From Dehalococcoidia bacterium (GTDB taxonomy: Bacteria; Chloroflexota; Dehalococcoidia; Bin125), in contig RKRS01000165.1 of the NCBI GenBank assembly GCA_007571275.1, positions 1 to 35,669 on the forward strand: DNA of 35,669 bases, read 5' to 3'. Below are positions 21,254 to 29,641 of the stretch, piece by piece (position 1 is the first letter of the stretch; each line of letters starts with the position of its first letter). The translations under genes and the position numbers were made by a program. The notes under the pieces were generated by a model. That model saw only the letters and a list, made by a program, of their open reading frames with translations, did not search any database and was not told where the DNA came from.

Positions 21254-21967
21254 ATGCCTGAAGCCGGTCTGATCGACAGCGCCAGCCTGCCCGCCGTGGA
21301 CGGCGAGAGTGACGCGCCCGCGCCTCCCTGGGAGATCGGCGAAGCAGTCGTCCAGCACATCACCTTCGAGGTGCCGGTACCGAACGCCCGTCGCAACCTG
21401 CCCAACGTTGTGACCCGTTCGGCTCCCACCTATGGCCGAGTCAGCGTGATCGACCGCGCCGACAGTCCGGTCGGTCCATATCGCGAAGCGCTGCTCATGG
21501 TCGGCTGTCGAGTCGGGCTGATCCCCGCCTTCTACGTCGTCTCCTCAATCGTGAACAACGAAGCCGCCCGCAACGCGATCGCCGCGCACTGGAAGTATCT
21601 GCCGAGCGTCAGCGAGATTGACATTGAGCGCAGCGACGATGGAATCGAATCCAGATTTAACGCCGGCGACGGCCTGACCGTGACCCTCCAATCACCAACC
21701 ACTGAAGCGGCGGCGGTGGCGATTGTCCGCTACGACCCACTGCTGGTGGTGCAGCCCAGCAACGGCAGTGGCGCAGCGTCGGAGATTCCCTGTCAGCATG
21801 ATGTGCGCCAGGCCTGGCTCTCGCGGTCCAGCAGCCTCAGTTACGAGGGCGGTTCACGCAGTCACCCCTGGATTCAGCTGCGGTCAGCGAATGCGATCAC
21901 AGCGGTGGTGGCCGTCGAGGGACAGGTGATCGAGGCCGCTGCGGAGATCGCGCTACCGGGCGCGTGA
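21254..21967 (+). CDS. Acetoacetate decarboxylase-like protein lacking the usual Schiff-base lysine
   Basis: A 237-residue soluble protein that I place tentatively in the acetoacetate-decarboxylase-like superfamily. The central block SPVGPYREALLMVGCRVGL (71-89), followed by YVVSSIVNNEAARNAIAAHWKYLPSVSEIDI (94-124), parallels the ADC pattern of GPY.E.....V, a Y....YVDN..A...GRE.WG.PKK segment and a following strand. The catalytic PKK dipeptide is replaced by the LPS region, and only K114 lies nearby, so classical decarboxylase chemistry is doubtful. The C-terminal half is beta-rich. A strong ribosome-binding site (GGAAGGAAG) precedes the ATG. It sits between degV and an MFS carrier on the same strand. 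Family assignment is by eye and could be wrong. Confidence 0.5.
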   Translation: MPEAGLIDSASLPAVDGESDAPAPPWEIGEAVVQHITFEVPVPNARRNLPNVVTRSAPTYGRVSVIDRADSPVGPYREALLMVGCRVGLIPAFYVVSSIVNNEAARNAIAAHWKYLPSVSEIDIERSDDGIESRFNAGDGLTVTLQSPTTEAAAVAIVRYDPLLVVQPSNGSGAASEIPCQHDVRQAWLSRSSSLSYEGGSRSHPWIQLRSANAITAVVAVEGQVIEAAAEIALPGA

Positions 21968-22092
21968 TTCGTCTGCGAATGGCAATGTGCATCGCGAGGC
22001 ACAGGTTGCCGCGTGGGCACACGGTAGCATTCACCTGGTCGTCCATCTCGGGGCATTGAACACACGCCGATGGGCCGTCATTTGAGTCCTTG

Positions 22093-23508
22093 GTGATCAC
22101 GAAACTGCGCAACGCCTACTACGGCTGGTATCTGCTGATCGCTGCGGTGATCGGCATGGCGATCGCGTCTGGCGTGTCCTTCTGGGTGCTGGGCTACTAC
22201 GTGACGCCGCTGGAGCAGGAGTTCGGCTGGTCACGCACGCTGTTGCAGACCGGTATCTCAGTCTCGCTGCTGGTCAGCGGGCTCGCCTCGCCCCTGGCGG
22301 GCAAAGTGGTCGACCGCTGGGGGCCGCGCCGCTCGATCATCTGGGGCACCGTCTTCACCTGCGCCTCCTACGTCCTGCTGGCGACAACGTCGTCGATCCT
22401 CGAGTGGTATCTCTACTTCGCGATCAACTCCTTCTGCCGCGGCTTCATGTTCTACATCCCCTTCCAGGTGCTGATCTCGCGCTGGTTCGACCGTAAGCGT
22501 GGTCGCGCCGTGGGGATCATGGCGATGGGCTTCTCACTGGGCGGCTTCCTGGCCGCGCCGATGCAGCAGATCATCGACAACATCGGCTGGGATGCATCGT
22601 TCCTGTTCGCCGCTGCGGTGCTGGCGGCGGTGTTCTTGCCGCTGGGCCTGTTCATCGTGCGCAATCACCCGAGCGAGAAGGGGCTGCAGGTCGATGGCGA
22701 ACACGCGCCTGCCGGCGCCAGTCCGCCGCAACCGCAGCAGCTCGGCGGTCTGACCGTGCGCGAGGCGATCCGCACACCCAACTTCTGGGTGATCGCGCTC
22801 GCCTTCGCCACCTTCTTCTTCGCCATGTTCGGCTGGATGTTCAATGGCACGCCGGTCTACGAGTCGATGGGCATCAGCCGTGAGACGATCTCGCTCTTGC
22901 TCACATTGCAGGCCGTGGGCGGACTGATCTCGCGTCCCACGTTCGGCCTGCTGGCGGAACGCATTCCCTCGATCGAGCTGGCCTCAGTGGGCCTGGCGGC
23001 GATCATGTCGCTGGGGATGCTGATCCTGCTTTTACTGCACGACGCCAACCTCACCCTGGCGATCGTGCTCTTCCTCTGCTGTTGGCTGGTCGGTTCCGCC
23101 GGCGGACCGGTGCTGGAGCCGCTGATTCTGCCCAAGACGTTCGGTCTCGCGCACTTTGGGGCGATCATGGGCACGCTGTTCATGATCGAGACCATCGGGC
23201 AGTTTCTCGTCCCGACCGTCGGCGGAGCAATCTACGAGCTGACCGGCTCGTACAACCTGCTGTTCATCGTCAACGTGGGCTGTCTGGTGTTGTCGATGCT
23301 CTTCTTCGGCACGGCGCACTTCCTCAGCAAGCCCTGGCAGGTGCGGCAGGCATTGCGCGTGCTGCGTCCGGTGGCGACGCGGTTGGTCGCGCGGATGGAG
23401 CCGCAGCACCAGTTCGGCAACGGGACGCGGGCCGTATCGACGAACGGGAAAAGCGCCGAACCGAGCAGCCCACCAATCGAGTCGGGGACGAGGCAAGGCC
23501 AAGGATGA
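22093..23508 (+). CDS. MFS transporter (monocarboxylate/oxalate-formate type)
   Basis: A 471-residue 12-helix major facilitator. The start WYLLIAAVIGMAIASGVSFWVLGYY resembles the OFA/MCT subgroup. The helix 2-3 loop motif is GKVVDRWGPRRSI, with the second-half equivalent FGLLAERIPS. ISRWFDRKRGRAVGIMAMGFSLGGF, typical of monocarboxylate and oxalate/formate carriers, is at about 128-150. A cytoplasmic loop with a PQPQQ stretch separates the halves near residue 215. Start choice is uncertain: GTG at 22093 or TTG at 22090, neither with a good Shine-Dalgarno. A small carboxylate or related organic acid is the likely cargo by family. Convergent with the SUF operon. Confidence 0.87.
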   Translation: MITKLRNAYYGWYLLIAAVIGMAIASGVSFWVLGYYVTPLEQEFGWSRTLLQTGISVSLLVSGLASPLAGKVVDRWGPRRSIIWGTVFTCASYVLLATTSSILEWYLYFAINSFCRGFMFYIPFQVLISRWFDRKRGRAVGIMAMGFSLGGFLAAPMQQIIDNIGWDASFLFAAAVLAAVFLPLGLFIVRNHPSEKGLQVDGEHAPAGASPPQPQQLGGLTVREAIRTPNFWVIALAFATFFFAMFGWMFNGTPVYESMGISRETISLLLTLQAVGGLISRPTFGLLAERIPSIELASVGLAAIMSLGMLILLLLHDANLTLAIVLFLCCWLVGSAGGPVLEPLILPKTFGLAHFGAIMGTLFMIETIGQFLVPTVGGAIYELTGSYNLLFIVNVGCLVLSMLFFGTAHFLSKPWQVRQALRVLRPVATRLVARMEPQHQFGNGTRAVSTNGKSAEPSSPPIESGTRQGQG

Positions 23509-23517
23509 GGCGAGTCT

Positions 23518-23554
23518 CCGTCCCCGCCTCCGAGCGTGGACCTGCTTGGGACGG
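23518..23554. terminator. Inverted repeat between convergent MFS gene and SUF operon
   Basis: CCGTCCC (23518-23524) and GGGACGG (23548-23554) form a 7-bp stem with a 23-base loop. An alternative stem pairs CGGGGACG (23483-23490, inside the MFS gene end) with CGTCCCCG (23519-23526). The position between two convergent transcripts suggests termination, but there is no T-tract. Confidence 0.3.
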
Positions 23555-23559
23555 GCGAC

Positions 23560-23865
23560 TTAGAAGATACCCAGCTCGAACTTGGCTTCGTCCGAGCACA
23601 TCTCACGCGGGTCCCAGGGCGGCGAGAAGACGATCTCCGACTCGACAATGTCAACACCGTCGACGGTCGAGGCGGCCTGCTCGACCTGCGCCTTGATCAT
23701 CGGGCCGACGGGACAGGCCGGCGAGGTCAGCGTGAACGACACCTTGACGGTGTCCTCGGCTGGCGTCTCAACGGCGTAGACCAGGCCGAGATCGACGATA
23801 TTGATACCGATCTCGGGGTCGAAGACCGTCTTCAGCGCCTCAAGCACTTCCTGTTCGGTAGCCAT
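23560..23865 (-). CDS. sufT: SufT-like metal-sulfur cluster assembly factor (MIP18/DUF59)
   Basis: A 101-residue MIP18-family protein acting in maturation or delivery of Fe-S clusters. The signature DPEIGINIVDLGLVY is at residues 16-30. The conserved Cys is in SPACPVGP (C51), and a C-terminal WDPREMCSDEAKFELGIF holds C89. This C-terminal WxP..MCSDEA..LGI ending is typical of the form found at the end of SUF operons. A good ribosome-binding site (AGGAG) precedes the ATG. It is the last gene of the operon, 31 bases after sufU. Confidence 0.85.
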   Translation of the reverse strand: MATEQEVLEALKTVFDPEIGINIVDLGLVYAVETPAEDTVKVSFTLTSPACPVGPMIKAQVEQAASTVDGVDIVESEIVFSPPWDPREMCSDEAKFELGIF

Positions 23866-23896
23866 GTTCAGTCTCCTGTCCGAGAGGTGTTACCGG

Positions 23897-24406
23897 TCAC
23901 CCGCTGGTCACGCGGGTGGGAATATCGCTGTCGTCGTCGACGGCCTCGCCGGTTGCATTGGCCAACGCCTGATCGAGCACCTTCCAGGCGAGCAGCCCAC
24001 ACTTGATCCGTACCGGGAACCTGGCCACGCCCGAGAGCGCTTCCAGATCTCCCAGATCGACCGCATCGAGATCGAAGCTGTCGTCGGTCAGCATCTGCTG
24101 GACATGCTTCGACATCTCCCGCGCCGACTCAAGCGAGCGGCCGCTCATCGCCTCGGTCATCATCGAGGCCGAGCTTTGCGAGATGGAGCAGCCGCTGCCG
24201 CCGAAACCCATACCGCTCACCACGTTGTCGACAATCGCGACGGAGAGCTGAATTTCATCGCCGCAGGAGGGATTGAAGCCCTCGGCGGAGACCGTGGCGT
24301 CGTCGCGCTGTCCACGATTTCGCGGGCGTCGATAATGCTCAAGAATCACGTCACGGTAGAGATCGTCCAGATCGACGGGGTTCTGCGATTCCCGATTGCT
24401 TGCCAT
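23897..24406 (-). CDS. sufU: SufU-type zinc protein, sulfur acceptor for SufS
   Basis: SufU accepts sulfane sulfur from the cysteine desulfurase SufS in bacteria that lack SufE. The 169-residue protein has the IscU/SufU core with zinc ligands C48 (NPSCGD), D50, C73 (GSGCSISQSSAS) and C136 (RIKCGLLAWKVL). It carries the SufU-specific insertion of about 20 residues before the last Cys. The ATG at 24406 is preferred to an in-frame upstream start at 24436, because GCGGAG lies 8 bases before it. It follows sufS by 19 bases. A 20-residue acidic tail follows the conserved domain. Confidence 0.9.
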   Translation of the reverse strand: MASNRESQNPVDLDDLYRDVILEHYRRPRNRGQRDDATVSAEGFNPSCGDEIQLSVAIVDNVVSGMGFGGSGCSISQSSASMMTEAMSGRSLESAREMSKHVQQMLTDDSFDLDAVDLGDLEALSGVARFPVRIKCGLLAWKVLDQALANATGEAVDDDSDIPTRVTSG

Positions 24407-24425
24407 AGGTTGACTCCGCTTGGCC

Positions 24426-25670
24426 TTACCGATCAAATCCGAAGCGTTCGCCGGCCTCCAACAGGCCGTCTACCAGCGCGTCGACCTCTGAACGCTCGTT
24501 ATAGAGGTAGAAGGACGCCCGCGCGGTGGCAGGGACACCGAGCGTGCGCATCAACGGCTGCGCGCAATGATGCCCGGCGCGCACTGCAATCCCGGCCCGG
24601 TCGAGGATGGTCGCGATGTCGTGCGAATGGATGTCGCGGTAGTTGAAGGCGACGACTGCCGAGCGCTCAGCTGGATCGGACGGTCCGTAGATATCCAGAC
24701 CTTCCAGCCGTGACAACTGCTCGACCGCGTAGTGGGTCAACTCCGCGTCATGCGCTGCGATGGCGTCCATGCCGACATCGTTGAGGAACTCAAGCGCCGC
24801 GCCGAAGGCGATCACGTCGGCGATGTTCGGCGTGCCCGCCTCGAACTTGTGCGGGAGGGCGGCCCAGGACGATTCCTCGCGGGTGACCACGCTGATCATT
24901 TCTCCACCGCCGAGGAAGGGGTCGAGGTCGGCGAGTAACGCCTGGCGTCCCCAGAGCACGCCCACGCCGGTCGGGCCAAGCATCTTGTGCGCCGAGAATG
25001 CCAGGTAATCGACGCCGAGATCGTCAACGTTGACCGGGATGTGCGGAGCGCTTTGCGCGGCATCGACGATCATGGCGGCGCCGACTGAGCGTGCCATTTC
25101 AGCAATCTCGGCCACCGGCGCGACGCTGCCCAGCACGTTCGACATATGGACGATGGAGACGATTCGGGTGTTGGCGTTGATCACGGCACGCGCCGTGTCG
25201 ACATCGATCTGCTGATCGTCGTTCAGCTCGATGAAGCGCAGCGCCGCGCCAGTGCGTTGGGCCACCAGTTGCCAGGGAACGAGATTGGAATGGTGTTCGG
25301 CTGCGCTGAGCACGATCTCATCGCCCGGACGCAGGCGGTCGCCCAGCGTGTAGGCGAGCAGGTTGAGCGACTCGGTCGTATTGCGGGTGAACACGACTTC
25401 GCGGTGGCTCGCCGCGCCGATGAAGGCGGCGACCTGTTTGCGCACGCCTTCGTATGCGGCGGTCGCTTCCTCGGCCAGGGTATGCAGACCGCGATGGATG
25501 TTGGCGTTCGTGGTCGAGTAGTAGTGGCTGAGCGCATCAATCACTGACTGCGGCTTTTGCGTCGTGGCCGCATTGTCGAGGTAGACCAATGGTCGACCGT
25601 GCACCTCGCGCGCGAGGATCGGGAACTGCGCCCGGATCGCGGTGGTGTCGAGCGGCGTCAGCGTGGTCAT
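24426..25670 (-). CDS. sufS: Cysteine desulfurase SufS
   Basis: A PLP-dependent type II cysteine desulfurase, 414 residues, supplying persulfide sulfur for cluster assembly. Key residues are H126 (SAAEHHSNLVPW), D203 in the IVDAAQSAPH strand, PLP lysine K229 (FSAHKMLGPTGVG) and the persulfide Cys C369 (RAGHHCAQPLM). The start is set at the ATG at 25670. The open frame runs 19 codons further upstream into the Rieske gene, but MTTLTPLDTTAIRAQFPIL fits family N-termini. The ribosome-binding site is weak. A 9-bp tandem duplication separates it from the Rieske gene. Confidence 0.95.
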   Translation of the reverse strand: MTTLTPLDTTAIRAQFPILAREVHGRPLVYLDNAATTQKPQSVIDALSHYYSTTNANIHRGLHTLAEEATAAYEGVRKQVAAFIGAASHREVVFTRNTTESLNLLAYTLGDRLRPGDEIVLSAAEHHSNLVPWQLVAQRTGAALRFIELNDDQQIDVDTARAVINANTRIVSIVHMSNVLGSVAPVAEIAEMARSVGAAMIVDAAQSAPHIPVNVDDLGVDYLAFSAHKMLGPTGVGVLWGRQALLADLDPFLGGGEMISVVTREESSWAALPHKFEAGTPNIADVIAFGAALEFLNDVGMDAIAAHDAELTHYAVEQLSRLEGLDIYGPSDPAERSAVVAFNYRDIHSHDIATILDRAGIAVRAGHHCAQPLMRTLGVPATARASFYLYNERSEVDALVDGLLEAGERFGFDR

Positions 25671-25671
25671 G

Positions 25672-25689
25672 TCAGTCAATTCAGTCAAT
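25672..25689 (-). repeat. 9-bp tandem duplication giving two in-frame stops
   Basis: On the minus strand ATTGACTGA occurs twice in direct succession. The first copy encodes the last Rieske residues and its TGA; the second repeats an in-frame TGA just before the sufS ATG. The consequence is a double stop and a slightly longer spacer. Confidence 0.85.
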
Positions 25690-25995
25690 CTCGATCTGGA
25701 CGGCGCCGTCGGAGACTTGAACCGCAAAGCAGCGCACCTTACCGATGGCAGGTAGCGTCACCGCTCGGCCAGTGGTGACATCGAAGAGCGCTCCGTGACG
25801 CGGGCACTCGATGCGATCGCCGTCTAGCTCGCCCTCGCCGAGCGGACCGTCGTCGTGGGTGCAACGATTCTCGATCGCATACAGTTCACCATCGTCAACC
25901 CGGCAGAGGGCGATGCTTTGCCCATCGACCTCGACGACCCGCGCTGTGCCTGGTTCGATCTCATCCAATTGACCGACTCGCTCAAGGTGGGTCAC
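25681..25995 (-). CDS. Rieske-type [2Fe-2S] ferredoxin in SUF operon
   Basis: A 104-residue small Rieske protein of the non-haem-oxygenase ferredoxin type. Cluster ligands are C45 and H47 (NRCTHDDGPLGEGEL) and C64 and H67 (IECPRHGALFDVTTG). The loop is complete, so it should bind a [2Fe-2S] cluster. It overlaps sufD by four bases (ATGA) and precedes sufS by 10 bases, so it is embedded in the operon. Similar genes occur in SUF operons of Actinobacteria and relatives. A role as electron donor or early cluster recipient during assembly is inferred. Confidence 0.9.
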   Translation of the reverse strand: MTHLERVGQLDEIEPGTARVVEVDGQSIALCRVDDGELYAIENRCTHDDGPLGEGELDGDRIECPRHGALFDVTTGRAVTLPAIGKVRCFAVQVSDGAVQIEID

Positions 25996-27350
25996 GACAC
26001 ACCCTTCGGATCAAGCTGAATTTCGACCAGCTCGTCGATGACTTCTCGCATGTGCTCGTCAGCTACCCCGTCAGCAATCTCGGAGAGGAATCCGCGCACC
26101 ACCATCCGCTCAGCGACCCTGGGCGGAATACCGCGCGCCTGCAGATAGAAGAGCTGGTCGGGATCAACCGGGCCGACGGCGGCGGCGTGAGAGCACTTTA
26201 CGTCGTCAGCTTCGATCTCGAGCATCGGGATCGGGTCGGCGCCAGCGCCATCGTCGAGCAGCAGGTTGCGCATCGTCTGGTGCGCGTTGGTTTTCTGGCC
26301 CTCTGGCTCGATGCGGATGAGTCCATACTGCACAGCTTGCGAATCATCGGTCAGTACGCCACGAATGAGCAGATCGCTGGTCGCGCCGACGCCCTTGTGG
26401 TGCTGCGTGGTGACGTGCTCGATATGTTGCTTGCCGTCACCAACGAAGAGACCGCGGATCTCAGCGAATCCGCCGCTCTGCGACATATCCATGTCGATCC
26501 GCTGCTTGTCGAGGTCAGCGCCAAAGGCGGCGGTCGTCACGCGAATCGATGCATCGCGTCCGACCCGCCCACGCGTCGTCGAGATCGCGGCCGTCTGTCG
26601 ATGCCAGCGCTGGACGGAGGCAAACTGCAGGTGAGCGCCGTCCTGAGCGATCAGCTCGACGGAGGCGTGGATGAGTGGCGATTCGTCGAGGACAGCGCTG
26701 CGGTCGTTGGCGTCGCCGGCATCAATCAGCGAGACCTGTGATTCACGCTCGGCAACAATGAGGGTGTAGTGCCAGTGGTCGCCCTGGCTGACGTCCTGTG
26801 TAACCAGATAGAACAATGACTCGTCGACGACAACGCCACGAGGGGCGTAGACGAAGACGCCCTGGGTCCAGAGTGCGCGGCCAAAGGCGTCGTATCGATC
26901 CAGCGGCGGCCCGACGGCGCCAAGCCACTCCTGCAGCAGGCCTGGATGTTGGCGTGCGGCGACGGAGAGCGGTTGGATGATGACGCCATCGGCGGCGGCC
27001 CGTGCGGCGAGATCAGATGAGGCGACCCGGCCGTCGATCTGATGGACCAACCCGGCGTGGGCGTGGGGAGCAAAGACATGAGGCGGCGCGGTGATTTCCG
27101 CGCTATTGCCGAGCGCGGCGATCCGCCCGACTCGCGCGCGGCGGGGCAGGCGCTCTCGTGGGGTTCGACGCCAGGATTCTTCCTGTCCGGTCCACCACTC
27201 CATTCCAAGCGCATGCTCGAGGTTGGCCAGGCGGAAGGCCAACAGCCAGTCTGGCTCGCCCTTTGACCGACTCAGACTCGACACCTGAGCACGCAGGTCG
27301 TCGGGCTTGGTCTCCGCTGCAACTGGCGCGTCCAGCGCTGCCTGGATCAT
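25992..27350 (-). CDS. sufD: SufD, Fe-S scaffold subunit
   Basis: SufD pairs with SufB in the SufBC2D scaffold. The 452-residue protein has the divergent N-terminal helical part and the beta-helix core (GVFVYAPRGVVVDESLFY, FVGDGKQHIEHVTTQHHKG, SDLLIRGVLTDDSQAVQYG). It ends with the conserved PMLEIEADDVKCSHAAAVGPVDPDQLFYL segment, whose His aligns with the SufD His required for cluster formation. The ATG at 27350 is chosen for its GAGGGG site 7 bases upstream; a GTG lies seven codons earlier. Start and stop couple it to its neighbours: 59 bases after sufB, and overlapping the Rieske gene. Confidence 0.92.
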   Translation of the reverse strand: MIQAALDAPVAAETKPDDLRAQVSSLSRSKGEPDWLLAFRLANLEHALGMEWWTGQEESWRRTPRERLPRRARVGRIAALGNSAEITAPPHVFAPHAHAGLVHQIDGRVASSDLAARAAADGVIIQPLSVAARQHPGLLQEWLGAVGPPLDRYDAFGRALWTQGVFVYAPRGVVVDESLFYLVTQDVSQGDHWHYTLIVAERESQVSLIDAGDANDRSAVLDESPLIHASVELIAQDGAHLQFASVQRWHRQTAAISTTRGRVGRDASIRVTTAAFGADLDKQRIDMDMSQSGGFAEIRGLFVGDGKQHIEHVTTQHHKGVGATSDLLIRGVLTDDSQAVQYGLIRIEPEGQKTNAHQTMRNLLLDDGAGADPIPMLEIEADDVKCSHAAAVGPVDPDQLFYLQARGIPPRVAERMVVRGFLSEIADGVADEHMREVIDELVEIQLDPKGVS

Positions 27351-27409
27351 CAACCGCCCCTCACTAACCACCCAATGGCTGTTGGGCGCAATCAGCCAGC
27401 TGGCTCGGA

Positions 27410-28825
27410 CTAGCCAATCGCGCCATCCATCTGCAGTTCAATCAGCCGGTTCATCTCGACCGCGTATTCGAGCGGAAGCGACTTGATAATTGGCTCAACG
27501 AAGCCGTTAACGATCATCTTGGTCGCTTCGCCCTCCGACAGCCCACGAGCCATCAGGTAGAAGAGCTGTTCGTCGCCAACCTTGGAGACCGTCGCTTCGT
27601 GGCCGATGTCGACGCGCTTCTCGTCGATCTCCATGACCGGGTAGGTGTCGGAGCGCGAGTGCTCATCGAGCATCAGCGCGTCGCAACGGACGTTGGAGCG
27701 GCAACCGTCGGCGCCGTCGTAGACCTTGAGCAGGCCGCGGTAGGTCGAGCGGCCGCCGTCCATCGAGAGTGACTTGGAAGTGATCACGGAGGTCGTGTTC
27801 GGCGCGGCGTGGACGATCTTGGCGCCGGCGTCCTGGTGCTGCCCCTGTCCGGCGGAAGCGATCGAGAGCACTTCACCGTGTGCGCCCGGCTCCATCAGGT
27901 AGACAGCCGGGTACTTCATGGTCAGCTTGGAGCCGAGATTGCCGTCGACCCAGGTCATCACCGCGTCCTGGTAGGCGGTCGCGCGCTTGGTGACCAGGTT
28001 GTAGACGTTGTTCGACCAGTTCTGGATCGTCGTGTAGCGGACGTTGGAGCCAGCCTTACAGACGATTTCGACGACGGCCGAATGCAGCGAGTCGGACGAG
28101 TAGATCGGCGCGGTGCAGCCTTCGACGTAGTGCACCTGCGCGCCCTCGTCGGCGATGATCAGCGTGCGCTCGAACTGGCCCATGTCCTCGGAGTTGATGC
28201 GGAAGTAGGCCTGCAGCGGGATATCGACGGTGACGCCAGGCGGAACGTAGATGAACGAACCGCCTGACCAGACCGCGGTGTTCAGCGCGGCGAACTTGTT
28301 GTCGTTGGGCGGAATCACGGTCGTGAAGTATTCGCGGACCAGTTCCGGGTACTCGCGCAGCGCCTGATCGGTGCCGAGGAAGAGGACGCCCTTCTCCTCG
28401 AGGTCTTCACGGATGTTGTGGTAGACGACCTCAGAGTCGTATTGCGCGCCGACGCCGGCCAGCAGTCCCTGCTTTTCGGCTTCAGGAATGCCGAGCTTGT
28501 CGTAGGTGTCCTTGATGTAGTCGGGGACGTCATCCCAGTCCGACTCGTCGCGGTCGGTGGCGCGGACGTAGTAGTGGATGTCGTTGAAGTCGATATCGCC
28601 CAGTTCGCCGCCCCACTCGGGCATTGGTCGAGCATTGAAGTGGTCGAGCGCCTTGAGCCGCAGCTTGCGCATCCACTCGGGCTCTTCCTTAATGTCGGAG
28701 ATCGTGTTCACGACCTCGCGCGAGAGACCCTTGGGCAGCTTGACCAGCGCCTCAACGTCGTCGTGGAAGCCGTACTCGTACTCGCTCCGGCGAGTGACCG
28801 GCGCGTCTGATGCGGGGGTGGTCAT
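27410..28825 (-). CDS. sufB: SufB, Fe-S scaffold subunit
   Basis: The core scaffold protein of the SUF system, 471 residues, which forms the nascent cluster with SufC and SufD. The N-terminal region [35 protein letters not shown] is highly conserved. The two functional cysteines correspond to C237 (HYVEGCTAP) and C381 ([10 protein letters not shown]). The C-terminus (SGEEL-like [37 protein letters not shown]) is also typical. It overlaps sufC by four bases (ATGA at 28822-28825). Placing sufC before sufB differs from the common sufB-D-C-S order. Confidence 0.96.
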   Translation of the reverse strand: MTTPASDAPVTRRSEYEYGFHDDVEALVKLPKGLSREVVNTISDIKEEPEWMRKLRLKALDHFNARPMPEWGGELGDIDFNDIHYYVRATDRDESDWDDVPDYIKDTYDKLGIPEAEKQGLLAGVGAQYDSEVVYHNIREDLEEKGVLFLGTDQALREYPELVREYFTTVIPPNDNKFAALNTAVWSGGSFIYVPPGVTVDIPLQAYFRINSEDMGQFERTLIIADEGAQVHYVEGCTAPIYSSDSLHSAVVEIVCKAGSNVRYTTIQNWSNNVYNLVTKRATAYQDAVMTWVDGNLGSKLTMKYPAVYLMEPGAHGEVLSIASAGQGQHQDAGAKIVHAAPNTTSVITSKSLSMDGGRSTYRGLLKVYDGADGCRSNVRCDALMLDEHSRSDTYPVMEIDEKRVDIGHEATVSKVGDEQLFYLMARGLSEGEATKMIVNGFVEPIIKSLPLEYAVEMNRLIELQMDGAIG

Positions 28826-29592
28826 GAGCTCAGCGCCCTTTCTCTGGTTCGTTCCATGAACGGTTCGTAGCCGCCACGCTCGAGCCGCTCGGCCAAACTG
28901 GCGTCGCCTGATTCCACAATGCGTCCATCAATCAGGACGTGAACATGGTCGGGCTGTACGTAGCGCAGAATCCGCTGGTAGTGAGTGATCAGCAGGATCG
29001 CGTTGTCATCGGAATGGAACGTGTTGATCCCTTCGCTGACAATCCGCAAGGCGTCGATGTCGAGGCCGGAGTCGGTCTCGTCCATCACGGCGACGAGCGG
29101 CTGGAGCAAGCCCAGCTGCAGGATTTCGGCGCGCTTCTTCTCACCACCGGAGAAGCCGTCGTTGACGTAGCGACGGACAAACTGCTCATCCATCTGCAGC
29201 CGACCGAGGACCTGATTCAATACTTGGCGGAACTCGCGCACGGGAATCTCTTCACCGCGCCGCGCGGTCATCGCCCGGCGCAGGAAGTTAATCATCGAGA
29301 CGCCGGGAATATCGGTCGGGTACTGAAAGGCGAGGAACAGCCCGGCGCGAGCGCGCTCGTCGGGCGCCAGCTCGATCACGCTCTCGCCAGCGAGGCGGAT
29401 ATCCCCGCCGTTGACGGTGTAACGCGGGTGCCCCATCAGTGCGTTGGCCAGTGTGCTCTTGCCCGAGCCGTTGGGCCCCATGATCGCGTGCACTTCACCA
29501 GGTCGGAGGGTCAGTGACAGGCCATTGACGATCTGTTTGTCCTCTACAGCGACCTGCAGCGCGTCAATCTCGAATAGTGGCGGCGGTGTCAT
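28822..29592 (-). CDS. sufC: SufC, Fe-S assembly ATPase
   Basis: The ABC-type ATPase of SufBC2D, 256 residues. Walker [10 protein letters not shown] is at 39-47, the SufC-specific signature [14 protein letters not shown] starts at 147, and Walker [13 protein letters not shown] is at 167-178, followed by the H-loop [20 protein letters not shown] is characteristic of SufC rather than a transporter ATPase. AGGA precedes the ATG by 9 bases. It lies 49 bases after sufR and is the first structural gene of the operon. Confidence 0.96.
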   Translation of the reverse strand: MTPPPLFEIDALQVAVEDKQIVNGLSLTLRPGEVHAIMGPNGSGKSTLANALMGHPRYTVNGGDIRLAGESVIELAPDERARAGLFLAFQYPTDIPGVSMINFLRRAMTARRGEEIPVREFRQVLNQVLGRLQMDEQFVRRYVNDGFSGGEKKRAEILQLGLLQPLVAVMDETDSGLDIDALRIVSEGINTFHSDDNAILLITHYQRILRYVQPDHVHVLIDGRIVESGDASLAERLERGGYEPFMERTRERALSS

Positions 29593-29641
29593 TCACCGTC
29601 TTCCTTTGCTTGTGCTCAACGTTAGTGGCCGCGAAGCGCCA

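Noticed and set aside
24426-24436. Overlap of sufS and sufU frames
   Set aside because: Disappears when sufU is started at 24406, which has a proper Shine-Dalgarno.
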